10,419 bases of DNA from an uncultured Chloroflexota bacterium (GTDB lineage Bacteria; Chloroflexota; Limnocylindria; Limnocylindrales; Limnocylindraceae): NCBI GenBank assembly GCA_903937225.1, contig CAIZYO010000150.1, positions 1 through 10,419 on the forward strand, read 5' to 3'. The notes under the pieces are model-generated. The model did no database searches. It saw nothing but the letters and a program-made list of their open reading frames with translations, and had not been told where the DNA came from. Both the position numbers and the translations under genes were made by a program. Below are positions 1-7,090 of this stretch, piece by piece (within the stretch, counting starts at the first letter, position 1; each line of letters begins with the position of its first letter).

Positions 1-20
1 CATGAAATGACAGGGTCAGA

Positions 21-26
21 AAGGGA
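21..26 (+). promoter_or_regulatory. Shine-Dalgarno site deciding the pstB start
   Basis: AAGGGA lies seven bases before the ATG at 34 and favours that start over the in-frame ATG at 7. The sequence upstream of base 1 is not visible, so the ATG at 7 cannot be excluded. Confidence 0.5.
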
Positions 27-33
27 TGAGAAC

Positions 34-903
34 ATGTTGAGCGTGTCGAGCAAGAAGACGAATCGCAAGGGTGCTGCCACCGAGAGCGCTGGAGAGGTGC
101 AGCCTCACACCCAGGAGGCTGAGGTCGCGGTGAGCGGCGCGGTCAGCTTGACCAACGTGGAGGCCTTCTACGGCGCATTCCGTGCGGTCAACAACGTCTC
201 TCTTGAAGTTCAGCCACGCGCGGTCACCGCGCTGATCGGGCCTTCAGGGTGTGGAAAGTCCACGCTGCTGCGCACGATTAACCGAATGCACGAAACACTT
301 CCTGGGGCCAGGGTGCAAGGCTCCATCACACTCGACGGGATTGATCTCTATGACCGCGAGGTCGACGCCGTGCGAGTTCGTCGCGTGATCGGCATGGTCT
401 TCCAGAAGCCGAATCCCTTCCCCACGATGTCGATCTACGAGAACGTTGCCGCAGGGCTGCGCCTCCTCGGACGAACGCCGAAGTCGGAGCTTGACGGCGT
501 CGTTGAAGCATCGCTACGCCGCGCCGCGCTATGGGACGAGGTGAAAGATAAGCTCAAGCAGCCTGGAACTTCGCTCTCTGGCGGACAGCAGCAGCGACTC
601 TGTATCGCACGAGCAGTCGCCGTGCAGCCACGCGTGCTCTTGATGGATGAGCCGTGTTCCGCACTTGATCCGGTGGCAACACTGAAGATTGAAGATCTCA
701 TTCGCGAGTTGGCTGCGGAGTACACCATTGTCATCGTCACGCACAACATGCAGCAGGCGTCTCGAGTCTCCGACTCCACCGCCTTCTTCTCCATGGATGA
801 GAACCGCGCGGGGTACCTGGTGGAAACGGGTCCAACGACCACCATCTTCACCGCACCAAAAGAGTCGCTCACCGAAAGCTACGTCGCAGGTCGATTCGGG
901 TGA
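34..903 (+). CDS. pstB: PstB-type phosphate ABC transporter ATP-binding protein
   Basis: Cytoplasmic ATPase subunit that powers import through an ABC permease, most likely for phosphate. Numbered from an ATG at base 7, it shows Walker [10 protein letters not shown] (78-86), the Q-loop in [17 protein letters not shown] (from 131), signature LSGGQQQR (190-197), Walker B VLLMDEP (210-216), D-loop SALD and H-loop His246. The FQKPNPFP stretch and [12 protein letters not shown] are typical of PstB. About 45 polar residues precede the domain, longer than usual. I chose the ATG at 34 because AAGGGA (21-26) lies seven bases upstream. The ATG at 7 adds nine residues and forms an ATGA overlap with a TGA at 8-10 that could end an upstream gene, perhaps a permease. 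The stop overlaps the next gene by four bases (GTGA). The family call is firm; phosphate as substrate is inferred and is complicated by the neighbouring binding protein. Confidence 0.93.
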   Translation: MLSVSSKKTNRKGAATESAGEVQPHTQEAEVAVSGAVSLTNVEAFYGAFRAVNNVSLEVQPRAVTALIGPSGCGKSTLLRTINRMHETLPGARVQGSITLDGIDLYDREVDAVRVRRVIGMVFQKPNPFPTMSIYENVAAGLRLLGRTPKSELDGVVEASLRRAALWDEVKDKLKQPGTSLSGGQQQRLCIARAVAVQPRVLLMDEPCSALDPVATLKIEDLIRELAAEYTIVIVTHNMQQASRVSDSTAFFSMDENRAGYLVETGPTTTIFTAPKESLTESYVAGRFG

Positions 904-2057
904 TTCCCGTCCGCACGGCGGCACGCGTCGCCCTTGCACTCGTCCTAGTTGCGGCGTGCCGACCGCCTGTAGGCGGAAGCGCCGAACCGAGTGCCAGCTC
1001 AATTGCTGGTGATCTAGTTCCATCTCGTGACATTGCCGTTGCGATCCACCTGCCCGGAGCCCCAGACGCACTCGCCTCCGCCATCACGAACGCGGCTGGA
1101 TCGGAGTCAATTGCGGGGGCAGGAGTACAGGTAGAGATTGTGCTGCCATATGCGGGCGAGGATGCCTTTGCCGTTCGCGAGCGTGATGGTCAGACAGATA
1201 TCTTCTTCGCCACGCCGGCCGCTGCGCTCGTCGCGCGTGAGGCGGGAAACGATCTCGTGATGATTGCGGGACTCCAGCGAACTGCTGGAATGCAGTTGGC
1301 GGTACTCCCAAAAGGGCCGGCATCGCTTGAGGAGGTCGCCACTGGGTCGATCCTCCTTCAGGGACGCCCTGGCGACGAAGCTCCACTCTTGGCGCAACTC
1401 GACGAGGCTGGGGTTGACCGAAGCGCGCTTGAAATCGCGTACGCGGAGGACCCGTCTTCACCATTCGACCTCTTTGGTCTATTTGACGAGACGTACGTTG
1501 CCGCTGCCGTCACGAACTATGACGGCGCTGCACGCCTACAAGAGTTCTACGATCTTGAGAGTGGGATTCCGGTAGGCCCAGAGGGGGCGCGGTTTGTTGC
1601 CGGAGTCGATGGCGACACCCTCTCCATGGCCCCTGGAGCGGCGATCTGGGCGCTGCGCTCCGCACTTGAGAGCGAAGACAATCGCATCGCCATGGCGCTG
1701 ACACTCATTGCGATCGCAGACGGCCTCGCAGGGTGTCGCGACGATGTCCCTGCCTGCGCGGTGGTGCTTGAGGACTCAGCAATTGCCGATCGCTATGGCG
1801 ACGGCCTCCTCTGGTCAATCAACGCGTTCAACGGCACGATGTGGCCAGCGCCGAGCGGTGCATTCGCAATCGATGAGGCTGAACTTACGCGAGCAGTGAA
1901 CCAGGCGGTCGCCGTAGGTGTAGCGTCGGCCGCGCCACCGATCGCGGAGCTTGTGGACCGAAGCGTTCTCGACCTTGCGCTGCTGAACCTCCCCGCCACC
2001 ATTGATCTCGTTGGCGAGAGTTGGGCACCAATTGAGGTCCTGCTGCCGCTCGAGTAG
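900..2057 (+). CDS. NMT1/SsuA-like ABC transporter substrate-binding lipoprotein
   Basis: Probable membrane-anchored solute-binding protein of an ABC importer, 385 residues with a GTG start. The N-terminus is a lipoprotein signal: Arg5 and Arg9, a hydrophobic run (ALALVLV) and the lipobox VAAC, with Cys20 as the lipidated residue. The body resembles the nitrate/sulfonate/thiamine-precursor binding class: [13 protein letters not shown] (98-110), a lobe-1 stretch ending [14 protein letters not shown], then [19 protein letters not shown] (191-209), where family members carry a segment about a target being a missing or extra subunit. [16 protein letters not shown] (305-320) matches the usual C-terminal motif of the class. 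Cys279 and Cys286 may pair. The start overlaps the pstB stop (GTGA), so the two are probably translationally coupled. It lacks the features I expect of PstS. The ligand is unknown; the fold call is moderately confident and rests on motif resemblance only. Confidence 0.72.
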   Translation: MIPVRTAARVALALVLVAACRPPVGGSAEPSASSIAGDLVPSRDIAVAIHLPGAPDALASAITNAAGSESIAGAGVQVEIVLPYAGEDAFAVRERDGQTDIFFATPAAALVAREAGNDLVMIAGLQRTAGMQLAVLPKGPASLEEVATGSILLQGRPGDEAPLLAQLDEAGVDRSALEIAYAEDPSSPFDLFGLFDETYVAAAVTNYDGAARLQEFYDLESGIPVGPEGARFVAGVDGDTLSMAPGAAIWALRSALESEDNRIAMALTLIAIADGLAGCRDDVPACAVVLEDSAIADRYGDGLLWSINAFNGTMWPAPSGAFAIDEAELTRAVNQAVAVGVASAAPPIAELVDRSVLDLALLNLPATIDLVGESWAPIEVLLPLE

Positions 2058-2073
2058 TCGTTGGACGTAGGCC

Positions 2074-3399
2074 TTAGAACTTCTCGGCTGATCTCTCCCT
2101 CACGACCTTAACCCCGGCCGATCCCACCATGAGTCGCGCGGGGCGCGGTCGACCGTTGTACGAACTCCACATCGCGTCGGCATATGCCCCTGCACCCTCA
2201 ATCAGAAAGAGATCACCGCGTGCGGTGTCCGTGGGGACGTGATGAGCACCGAGCGCATCAGTTGATTCGCAAATTGGTCCGTGAAGGGCGGCAAGAATAG
2301 TAGACGCGGTGCGCGGGGCCACGGCGCGCAGCGGGTGTCGTGCACCGTAGAGCGCTGGTCGAATCAACTCGCTCATGCCCGCATCCAAGATGACTTGTCG
2401 CGCGCACGCAGATGCAGCCTCACCCGGCAGTGCGAGTGGTGCCAATACCGTTTCGTGCCGCTCTCTCACATGGAGCACGCGTGAGATCAGGAGTGTGGCC
2501 TCGGCGACGAGTGCACGGCCCGGTTCAATGGCCCGGATGGGCGGCGTGACACCGGGTGCGCCTGACCAGGCTGCATCTGCGGCGCCGCAGAAATCGGCAG
2601 CGGTCGGCAGCCGCTCGTTGCCAGGTTCAAGGCTGATCGGCTCTCCGCCGCCCACGCAGAGAGTCCCAGAGGTGCGGTGAACCTCGTCTGTGATCAGTCC
2701 GCCATGAACAAGTTCTGCATACGCAGCGAGCGATCGTTCAACCGCGGTCTGCCACTCCTGGAGGTTGCGCAACTGTGAGCCAGCATGCAGATGGATTCCG
2801 ATGAGCTGCAGCGGTGCACCAGCCTCTGCGATGATCCGCGCAGCGGCCAGGAGTTCTGTGGGGTCGGTGCCAAACTTCGAGCTCCCACGCCCCACAGCGA
2901 GACCTGAATGCGTACCAGGCTCAATAGCTGGATTCAATCGAACCAAGATTCGAATTGCAGCTCCGTCGACAGCACCTCGCGCAGCGACGGCATCGGCGAG
3001 CGCACGTGCCTCATCAAAAGATTCAATGGCAACCCAACGGAGTGGATCGCCGCTCGACGCTGCGTGGATTGCTGCATCAAACTCACCCTCGCCCTTACCA
3101 ATCCCTTCAAGCGTGATGCGCGAGTTTGGAATCCCTGCTTCGCGCGCTGCCGCGATCTCCCCGATAGACACACAATTTGCACCCCATCCGCGCTGCGCAA
3201 GGAGCTTGACAACAGGTGGGAGCGGATCAGCCTTCAGTGAATACGAACGCACCCAGGGTTCAGGAAATGCGCTCTCCAGGATGGAAGCCGCCTCAGAGAG
3301 CCGCCCCTCATCCGTGAGGTAGAACGGGGTGGCGTGCTGCGCTGCGGCTTTGTTGATGATTGGAGTAACGCGAGATGTGAAGTCTGCGAGACGAGACAC
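2074..3399 (-). CDS. lysA: Diaminopimelate decarboxylase
   Basis: PLP-dependent enzyme that decarboxylates meso-diaminopimelate to L-lysine, the last step of lysine synthesis. Its 441 residues match the usual family length. Fold-III decarboxylase motifs appear in order: YSLKADP (53-59) with Lys56 as the PLP lysine, HLHAGSQL (203-210), the glycine-rich phosphate loop VGGGEP (249-254), EPGRALVA (292-299), LDAGMSELIRPALYGARH (338-355), GPICEST with Cys377 (374-380), and the C-terminal GAGAYADAMWSSYNGRPRP. The CES motif with the RPALYGA stretch favours diaminopimelate over arginine or ornithine decarboxylase. Several positions vary from the common pattern (KAD for KAN, HAGSQ for HIGSQ), but no catalytic residue is obviously lost. 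The start is GTG with no visible Shine-Dalgarno site. It lies one codon after the tdk stop in the same frame, so translation probably depends on ribosomes finishing tdk. Confidence 0.93.
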   Translation of the reverse strand: MSRLADFTSRVTPIINKAAAQHATPFYLTDEGRLSEAASILESAFPEPWVRSYSLKADPLPPVVKLLAQRGWGANCVSIGEIAAAREAGIPNSRITLEGIGKGEGEFDAAIHAASSGDPLRWVAIESFDEARALADAVAARGAVDGAAIRILVRLNPAIEPGTHSGLAVGRGSSKFGTDPTELLAAARIIAEAGAPLQLIGIHLHAGSQLRNLQEWQTAVERSLAAYAELVHGGLITDEVHRTSGTLCVGGGEPISLEPGNERLPTAADFCGAADAAWSGAPGVTPPIRAIEPGRALVAEATLLISRVLHVRERHETVLAPLALPGEAASACARQVILDAGMSELIRPALYGARHPLRAVAPRTASTILAALHGPICESTDALGAHHVPTDTARGDLFLIEGAGAYADAMWSSYNGRPRPARLMVGSAGVKVVRERSAEKF

Positions 3400-3402
3400 A
3401 AC

Positions 3403-3987
3403 TTATGGGAGGACGACGTGGCAGGCGCGGCATCGCGCCTCGTAGGTGTCATCGCCACCCATGCCACCAATGACAATCAGTTCGTCGCTCACGTTCGCCG
3501 GCTGCCCGTTGCGCATGCGCTGCGTTCGCGTCGCCTCCCCGCCGCACTTCACGCAGATTGCGGTGAGCTTGGTGACTTCGTCAGCGCGCGCGAGTAGTTC
3601 AGGAATCGTGGCAAACGGTCGACCAGCGAAGTCCTGGTCAAGCCCACTGACGATTACGGTACGAGGCCCGGCAACGAGCTCTTCAATAATCGCGGGGAGA
3701 TCTGGCCCAAAGAACTGCGCCTCTTCAATCGCAACTGCGTCCGGATCTCGCGTGAGCACTTCGTCGCGCAGTGACGTGGCATCCTTGGCAACAACGCTCG
3801 GGAAGCGCGTCCCCGTCCGGCTAACAACCTCTCCAGGCGCAACACGCGTATCGCGGGCTGGGGTGATCAGCAGGACGCTCTGGCCAGCGATCTCGCGACG
3901 GCTCAGGAGGCGCACGACCTCAGCAGTCTTGCCGCTGCTCATGCAGCCGGCAATCACGTGAAGCCAAGGAGTACGAGTAGCGGCCAT
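3403..3987 (-). CDS. tdk: Thymidine kinase (type II, TK1-like)
   Basis: Salvage enzyme that phosphorylates thymidine to dTMP using ATP; cytosolic, 194 residues, normal length. The P-loop is AGCMSSGKT (13-21). AIEEAQFF (86-93) contains the catalytic base Glu89; the preceding residue is Glu, where most homologues have Asp (IDEAQF). VSGLDQDFAGRPF (113-125) is a family signature. The zinc site is formed by Cys145-x2-Cys148 and Cys186-x2-Cys189 in CRACH, and the lasso region holds TRTQRMRNGQPA followed by GGDDTYEARCRACH. It is the first gene of a two-gene unit with lysA. The ATG has no Shine-Dalgarno sequence but sits seven bases after a TAGGAT hexamer, suggesting a leaderless transcript. Confidence 0.95.
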   Translation of the reverse strand: MAATRTPWLHVIAGCMSSGKTAEVVRLLSRREIAGQSVLLITPARDTRVAPGEVVSRTGTRFPSVVAKDATSLRDEVLTRDPDAVAIEEAQFFGPDLPAIIEELVAGPRTVIVSGLDQDFAGRPFATIPELLARADEVTKLTAICVKCGGEATRTQRMRNGQPANVSDELIVIGGMGGDDTYEARCRACHVVLP

Positions 3988-3994
3988 CCGCGGA

Positions 3995-4000
3995 ATCCTA
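3995..4000 (-). promoter_or_regulatory. Probable -10 element of a leaderless tdk-lysA promoter
   Basis: Read on the minus strand, TAGGAT (matching TANNNT) ends seven bases before the tdk ATG. That places a transcription start at or next to the A of the start codon. No convincing -35 box and no Shine-Dalgarno sequence are present, as in leaderless promoters of Actinomycetota. Assigned by eye from spacing. Confidence 0.45.
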
Positions 4001-4018
4001 GCGGATCACAGGGAGGCA

Positions 4019-4046
4019 CGCGTACGCGAGTGATATGCCGCGTACG
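4019..4046. repeat. Repeated CGCGTACG motif, candidate operator
   Basis: CGCGTACG occurs at 4019-4026 and again at 4039-4046, exactly 20 bases apart (about two helical turns). The first copy is part of a perfect ten-base palindrome, CGCGTACGCG (4019-4028). Both lie in the gap between the divergent tdk and exported-protein genes, where a regulator could bind. In a GC-rich genome the motif could recur by chance. Confidence 0.35.
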
Positions 4047-4084
4047 AGATGATTCGCCTCCGCTACTCCCGCCACTCCGCTGAG

Positions 4085-4089
4085 AGGAG
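4085..4089 (+). promoter_or_regulatory. Shine-Dalgarno site of the export cassette
   Basis: AGGAG precedes three consecutive in-frame start codons: GTG at 4089, ATG at 4092 and ATG at 4095. Only the ATG at 4095 has a normal spacing (five bases). GTG 4089 overlaps the site itself and ATG 4092 is two bases away. This is the clearest ribosome binding site in the window, consistent with the first gene of a transcript. I found no convincing -10/-35 pair upstream of it. Confidence 0.6.
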
Positions 4090-4094
4090 TGATG

Positions 4095-4709
4095 ATGAAG
4101 AGCAACGAAGATGGCATGCGGCGCTGGCGGATCGCTGGTGGCGCGACAGCAGTTGTGCTCGCAGCCGTGGCGACCATCGGGACGACGAGCGCAGCATTTA
4201 CGGCTACCCAGCCCGTGGCGGGTCTTGTTGAAAGTGGCCGGGTGGAGCTGAGCGCTGGAGGGATCAGCAGTCTCACCTTTGGTGGTGCAGACCTTGCCGC
4301 AATCGGGCCGGGGACTACGCTGACGGAGAGCATTAGCGTCTCGAATGAATCGACCGTCACGCTGCCAACGGAGATTACTGAGATTGCGCTGTGGGCGGAC
4401 ACGAGCGGCGCGCCTGCGGACACTGGCGGGCTCGGCAGCGCGCTGGTTGTGCAGATCACGCGCTCAATCGGCGGTGGCCCATCTGAAACAATCTACTTAG
4501 GGAGCTTTGATGGGCTTGCTTCACGCGACTCGTTTTCAAACGCCATTGGTTCAGTGTGGCGCTCACGCAATGAGGGCGATCTGATTGGGAGTGACGCACG
4601 TGAGGCGATTTATACGGTCTCTCTCAGTCTCCCCGCGAGCGTCACGGAAGGGGCAAGCTCCCAGGCTGGCGTATCGCTCGTCTTTGAGGCGCGCAACGCG
4701 ACTGAGTAG
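4095..4709 (+). CDS. TasA/camelysin (CalY)-like exported protein, probable SipW-class cargo
   Basis: Exported protein of 204 residues that resembles the TasA/CalY fibre-protein family. Residues 9-34 form the signal: RRWR, a hydrophobic run (AGGATAVVLAAVATIG) and TTSAAFTATQ (30-39), the TsAaF junction typical of SipW-processed precursors. The mature part follows the family plan: a short strand with GRVELSAGG, then GPGTTLTESISVSNESTVTLPTEI (71-94), like the PGD...vsvxNxGt pattern of TasA, then GGLGSALVVQITRS, ETIYLGSFDGL and a final strand pair IYTVSLSLPASVTEGASSQAGVSLVFEAR. No cysteine and no sortase or membrane anchor is visible. It heads a three-gene unit; its stop touches the signal peptidase gene. 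Likely role: a secreted structural or fibre-forming subunit. Family membership is inferred from pattern; polymerisation is speculative. Confidence 0.75.
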   Translation: MKSNEDGMRRWRIAGGATAVVLAAVATIGTTSAAFTATQPVAGLVESGRVELSAGGISSLTFGGADLAAIGPGTTLTESISVSNESTVTLPTEITEIALWADTSGAPADTGGLGSALVVQITRSIGGGPSETIYLGSFDGLASRDSFSNAIGSVWRSRNEGDLIGSDAREAIYTVSLSLPASVTEGASSQAGVSLVFEARNATE

Positions 4710-4711
4710 TG

Positions 4712-5569
4712 ATGCGACACGCCGCACTCGCGCTGATCGCACCGCTTGCCCTCTCAATGTGTGGTGTGCGCATTTCACTCGTGGAGGGCGAGTCAATGGC
4801 GCCAACCATTCGGGCAGGCGACGCCGTGGTGACATTTTCACAATCGTTTGGCACCCCTCCCGTCGGGAGTATTCTTCTCGTGGAGAGCGAGGGGCGGCGT
4901 CTCCTTCATCGCCTGGCACGTTACGAAGAGGGTTCACTTTGGATGAAGGGTGATGCGAGCGTGAGCGGAGATAGCCGTCCAGTGAGCAGTTCGGATGTAC
5001 TTGGCACGCTTGCCGTCGTCATTCCAACTTCGTATCTCTATCGGGCGTTGCGGGCAACTGCGCAGTTCACCGCCGAGCTACCGGTCAGCATGAGTATCTC
5101 GAGCGCATCTGGTGTTTCTGCGGAACAGGGGCCGAAGTACACCTTCGGGGCAGATGCACAGGGTCGCTTGCTGCCAGGCGCATATGCACTGTGGAGTATC
5201 CTCCTCTCTGCATGCAGCGGCACAGTCGGCGCGTGTCCTGGAAGTTATGCCCTTCGCATAGATCCGACGCAGTTTGCAGCCCTCCTCCCGCAAGTGGGGA
5301 TTGTTGGAACTCCTACACAGGCACTCGCTCGAGCACTTCGAGTTATCACTCGATGTCAGTCAGTTGGTGGGAGCGGAGCGTGGAACGAGACGAGCAATCT
5401 TTTCACCGCGGAGTGGAGCGAAGCGAACGCTAGTAGCGGCCTTCTTGCAACGCATCAGGGTGCACTTGCGCAGGGCGGAGTTCGCTGCGAAGTGAAGGCG
5501 CTGCTCCTCGGGTCTCTTCCAGCGTCTGGCGGAGCACTCACGCTCCCACTCATCTGGGGTCCTGCATGA
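4712..5569 (+). CDS. SipW-type signal peptidase I with a C-terminal extension
   Basis: Membrane-bound serine peptidase that removes signal peptides outside the membrane; 285 residues from the ATG at 4712 (a GTG at 4709 overlaps the previous stop by one base). Residues 3-20 are a hydrophobic anchor. GESMAPTIRAGD (26-37) holds the nucleophile Ser28. RLLHRLARY (63-71) places His66 where common bacterial enzymes have the catalytic lysine, and MKGDASVSGD (78-87) gives Asp81/Asp87. This Ser/His pattern marks the SipW, archaeal and ER-type group. The core ends near residue 105 (DVLGTLAVVIP). About 175 further residues follow that I do not recognise; they contain Cys168, Cys175, Cys215 and Cys259 and no second clear membrane segment, whereas SipW usually ends in one. 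The stop overlaps the next gene by four bases (ATGA). Its likely substrate is the protein encoded just upstream. Confidence 0.85.
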   Translation: MRHAALALIAPLALSMCGVRISLVEGESMAPTIRAGDAVVTFSQSFGTPPVGSILLVESEGRRLLHRLARYEEGSLWMKGDASVSGDSRPVSSSDVLGTLAVVIPTSYLYRALRATAQFTAELPVSMSISSASGVSAEQGPKYTFGADAQGRLLPGAYALWSILLSACSGTVGACPGSYALRIDPTQFAALLPQVGIVGTPTQALARALRVITRCQSVGGSGAWNETSNLFTAEWSEANASSGLLATHQGALAQGGVRCEVKALLLGSLPASGGALTLPLIWGPA

Positions 5570-6321
5570 TGCCCAAACACGGCGTGCTGGCAGCGCTAGT
5601 GATCGCTACGAGTGTTGCCGCACAATGGAGTGCCGCGTTGAGCCTCCCTCTCAGCGCTGGCGCATACACGGCACCTGGTGGGGTGAGCCGTAGCGGGCTG
5701 CGGTTTTGGGTGGATAGCGCCGAGACTGCTGCTATTAGGCAAAACCCCCGCCTGCAGTTCTGGTTTGATAAGTCTGGAGAGGCACGGCACCTGAGCAGTG
5801 TTCCCTTTGGCGTGTTGCCATATGCCACTGCAGTGTCATTTCGCCAACAGGTACTTTTTGAGGACGGCGCGATGGCAATTGGGAGTTCAATCCCGCTGAA
5901 CGCTCTAACCGCCTTCTTTGTGATCCGAGGTGGGCTAGATACTGGATACCACCCACTCCTCGGCAGGATCGATCGTGCAACGGGGCTCATCGTTGATACA
6001 AAGCGCTTGCGGTCAATGAGCGCGGGGGGAAGCGTACTGTCGGGAGTTTTCGGATCAATCAACTCAAGCGGGATCCTGATGATTCGCATGAACGTTGCCG
6101 CAACGGACTACGTCTCCCTCAACGGAGGTACTGAGTATTCATTCAATTACAACACCACCGAGAGCGCGACGCATGTGGGTGCAATCTACTCATCTTCGGG
6201 GACAAGACTTCTGCGTGCCTCCATCTCAGAAGTGTTGATTTGGGATCGCGCCCTTTCAGCTGCTGAACGGACGAGCGTGCTCCGGGCCCTCGGTGCGAAG
6301 TGGGGCGTTACCGTTCCGTAG
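5566..6321 (+). CDS. Secreted LamG-like (concanavalin-type jelly-roll) protein
   Basis: Probable extracytoplasmic protein of 251 residues with one LamG-like beta-sandwich domain. Residues 1-26 look like a signal peptide: Lys4, then the hydrophobic run GVLAALVIATSVAAQWSAALS. The domain opens with GLRFWVDS (44-51) and FWFDKSG (65-71), matching the common 'LxLWLDAsD ... W.DkSG' opening. It continues with VLFED (96-100), where relatives have FDG, and AFFVIRGG, and closes with SEVLIWDRALSAAERTSVLRALGAKWGV (221-248), a very typical ending for these domains. Such domains bind glycans or proteins; no ligand is evident here. No LPXTG, lipobox or C-terminal membrane segment is seen. Two ATGs are possible (5566 and 5569); the first gives an ATGA overlap with the peptidase gene and has GGGG six bases upstream. 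The 3' end overlaps the oppositely oriented pgl gene by 14 bases. Confidence 0.75.
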   Translation: MMPKHGVLAALVIATSVAAQWSAALSLPLSAGAYTAPGGVSRSGLRFWVDSAETAAIRQNPRLQFWFDKSGEARHLSSVPFGVLPYATAVSFRQQVLFEDGAMAIGSSIPLNALTAFFVIRGGLDTGYHPLLGRIDRATGLIVDTKRLRSMSAGGSVLSGVFGSINSSGILMIRMNVAATDYVSLNGGTEYSFNYNTTESATHVGAIYSSSGTRLLRASISEVLIWDRALSAAERTSVLRALGAKWGVTVP

Positions 6322-7090
6322 CGGCATGAAGGCCTGATGCTGCGGCGCGATCAACAATCCATGTGGCGGTAGGGAGGAGTGCCGCTTTCGCAGGGAGCTC
6401 CGAGGTGCTCCCTTCCCCCTCCAGGATGCGCGCCAACGCGGCGTTCTTCCCTTCGCCTACCACCGTGGCGCAGACGGCGCGTGCGGCAGAGAGGAGTCCG
6501 AGTGAGAAGGTGAGGCGAGGTACGTGCGGTTCAATATGTGTTGGTGCTGGAACGGCGGCAGCAGCCGGTGCGTCTGCGGCCGTGAGCGGTGATCCTGGAA
6601 ACACGCTGAGGCAGTGCGCGTCACCGCCGATCCCAATCAAGACAAGGTCAAAGATTGGAATCCCAGCAGATGTGTGTTCAACGCCAGCGCTCTGCGCAGC
6701 GCTGAGATACGCATCAACTGCACGCACACCCTCCTCCTCCGTTGGCCAAGGGTGAACTGCTCGTGGCGAGATCGGGGAAGGGGCACCGTCCGCCGATGGG
6801 GCGAGGAGAACGGCATCTACCGCGGCAAGGTTGGAGAGCGGACTTGTCCGAGGGACGTGGCGGTCATCGCCGAACCAGATCTCCGTGTTTGACCACGGCA
6901 TGCGGCGAAGGTTCGCTTCCTCCCGCAGCACCGCATAGAGCGCGGCGGGGGTGCTCCCTCCAGTTGTGCAGAAGTGAAAGACGCCGCGCTTTTGGACGGC
7001 ATCTACAGCGGCGGTGATCACGAGCTCTGCAGTTGTGCGGGCGGCAGCAGCCGCATCGTCGACCATGACGAGTGCGTACGGTTTGCTCAT
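6308..7090 (-). CDS. pgl: 6-phosphogluconolactonase
   Basis: Cytosolic enzyme of the NagB/DevB-type family that hydrolyses 6-phosphogluconolactone to 6-phosphogluconate, the second step of the oxidative pentose phosphate pathway. Its 260 residues are normal. The phosphate loop is TTGGSTP (42-48), followed by WFGDDRHVP (72-80), then GIGGDAHCLSVFPGS (153-167) and PRLTFSL (191-197). The usual form of the third motif is GMGxDGHxASLFPG; here the Gly before the catalytic His159 is Ala and the following residues are CLSVFPG, but His159 itself is kept. It is the last gene of the gnd-zwf-opcA-pgl unit and begins with an ATG that overlaps the opcA stop (ATGA). Confidence 0.92.
   Translation of the reverse strand: MSKPYALVMVDDAAAAARTTAELVITAAVDAVQKRGVFHFCTTGGSTPAALYAVLREEANLRRMPWSNTEIWFGDDRHVPRTSPLSNLAAVDAVLLAPSADGAPSPISPRAVHPWPTEEEGVRAVDAYLSAAQSAGVEHTSAGIPIFDLVLIGIGGDAHCLSVFPGSPLTAADAPAAAAVPAPTHIEPHVPRLTFSLGLLSAARAVCATVVGEGKNAALARILEGEGSTSELPAKAALLPTATWIVDRAAASGLHAATER

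Noticed and set aside
435..1071. Overlapping minus-strand frames opposite pstB and the lipoprotein gene
   Set aside because: The plus-strand ATPase motifs are complete, and the minus frames show Cys/Ser/Arg-rich shadow composition.
2765..3322. 185-residue open frame on the plus strand
   Set aside because: It is antisense to lysA, whose motifs are intact. The frame is a by-product of high GC codon use.
3446..3961. 171-residue open frame on the plus strand
   Set aside because: It lies wholly opposite tdk, which has intact kinase motifs. The product is low-complexity Ser/Arg-rich sequence with no recognisable domain.
4031..4036. TGATAT as a -10 element for the export cassette
   Set aside because: It fits TANNNT poorly and has no -35 partner at a normal spacing, so it was not listed as a promoter.
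3998..4459. 153-residue open frame on the minus strand
   Set aside because: It is opposite the TasA-like gene and crosses the divergent promoter region. The sequence is Ser/Pro/Ala-rich without a domain, while the plus-strand gene has a signal peptide and ribosome binding site.
5550..6089. 179-residue open frame on the minus strand
   Set aside because: It is antisense to the LamG-like gene, which has a signal peptide and start and end motifs of the fold. The minus product is unrecognisable.
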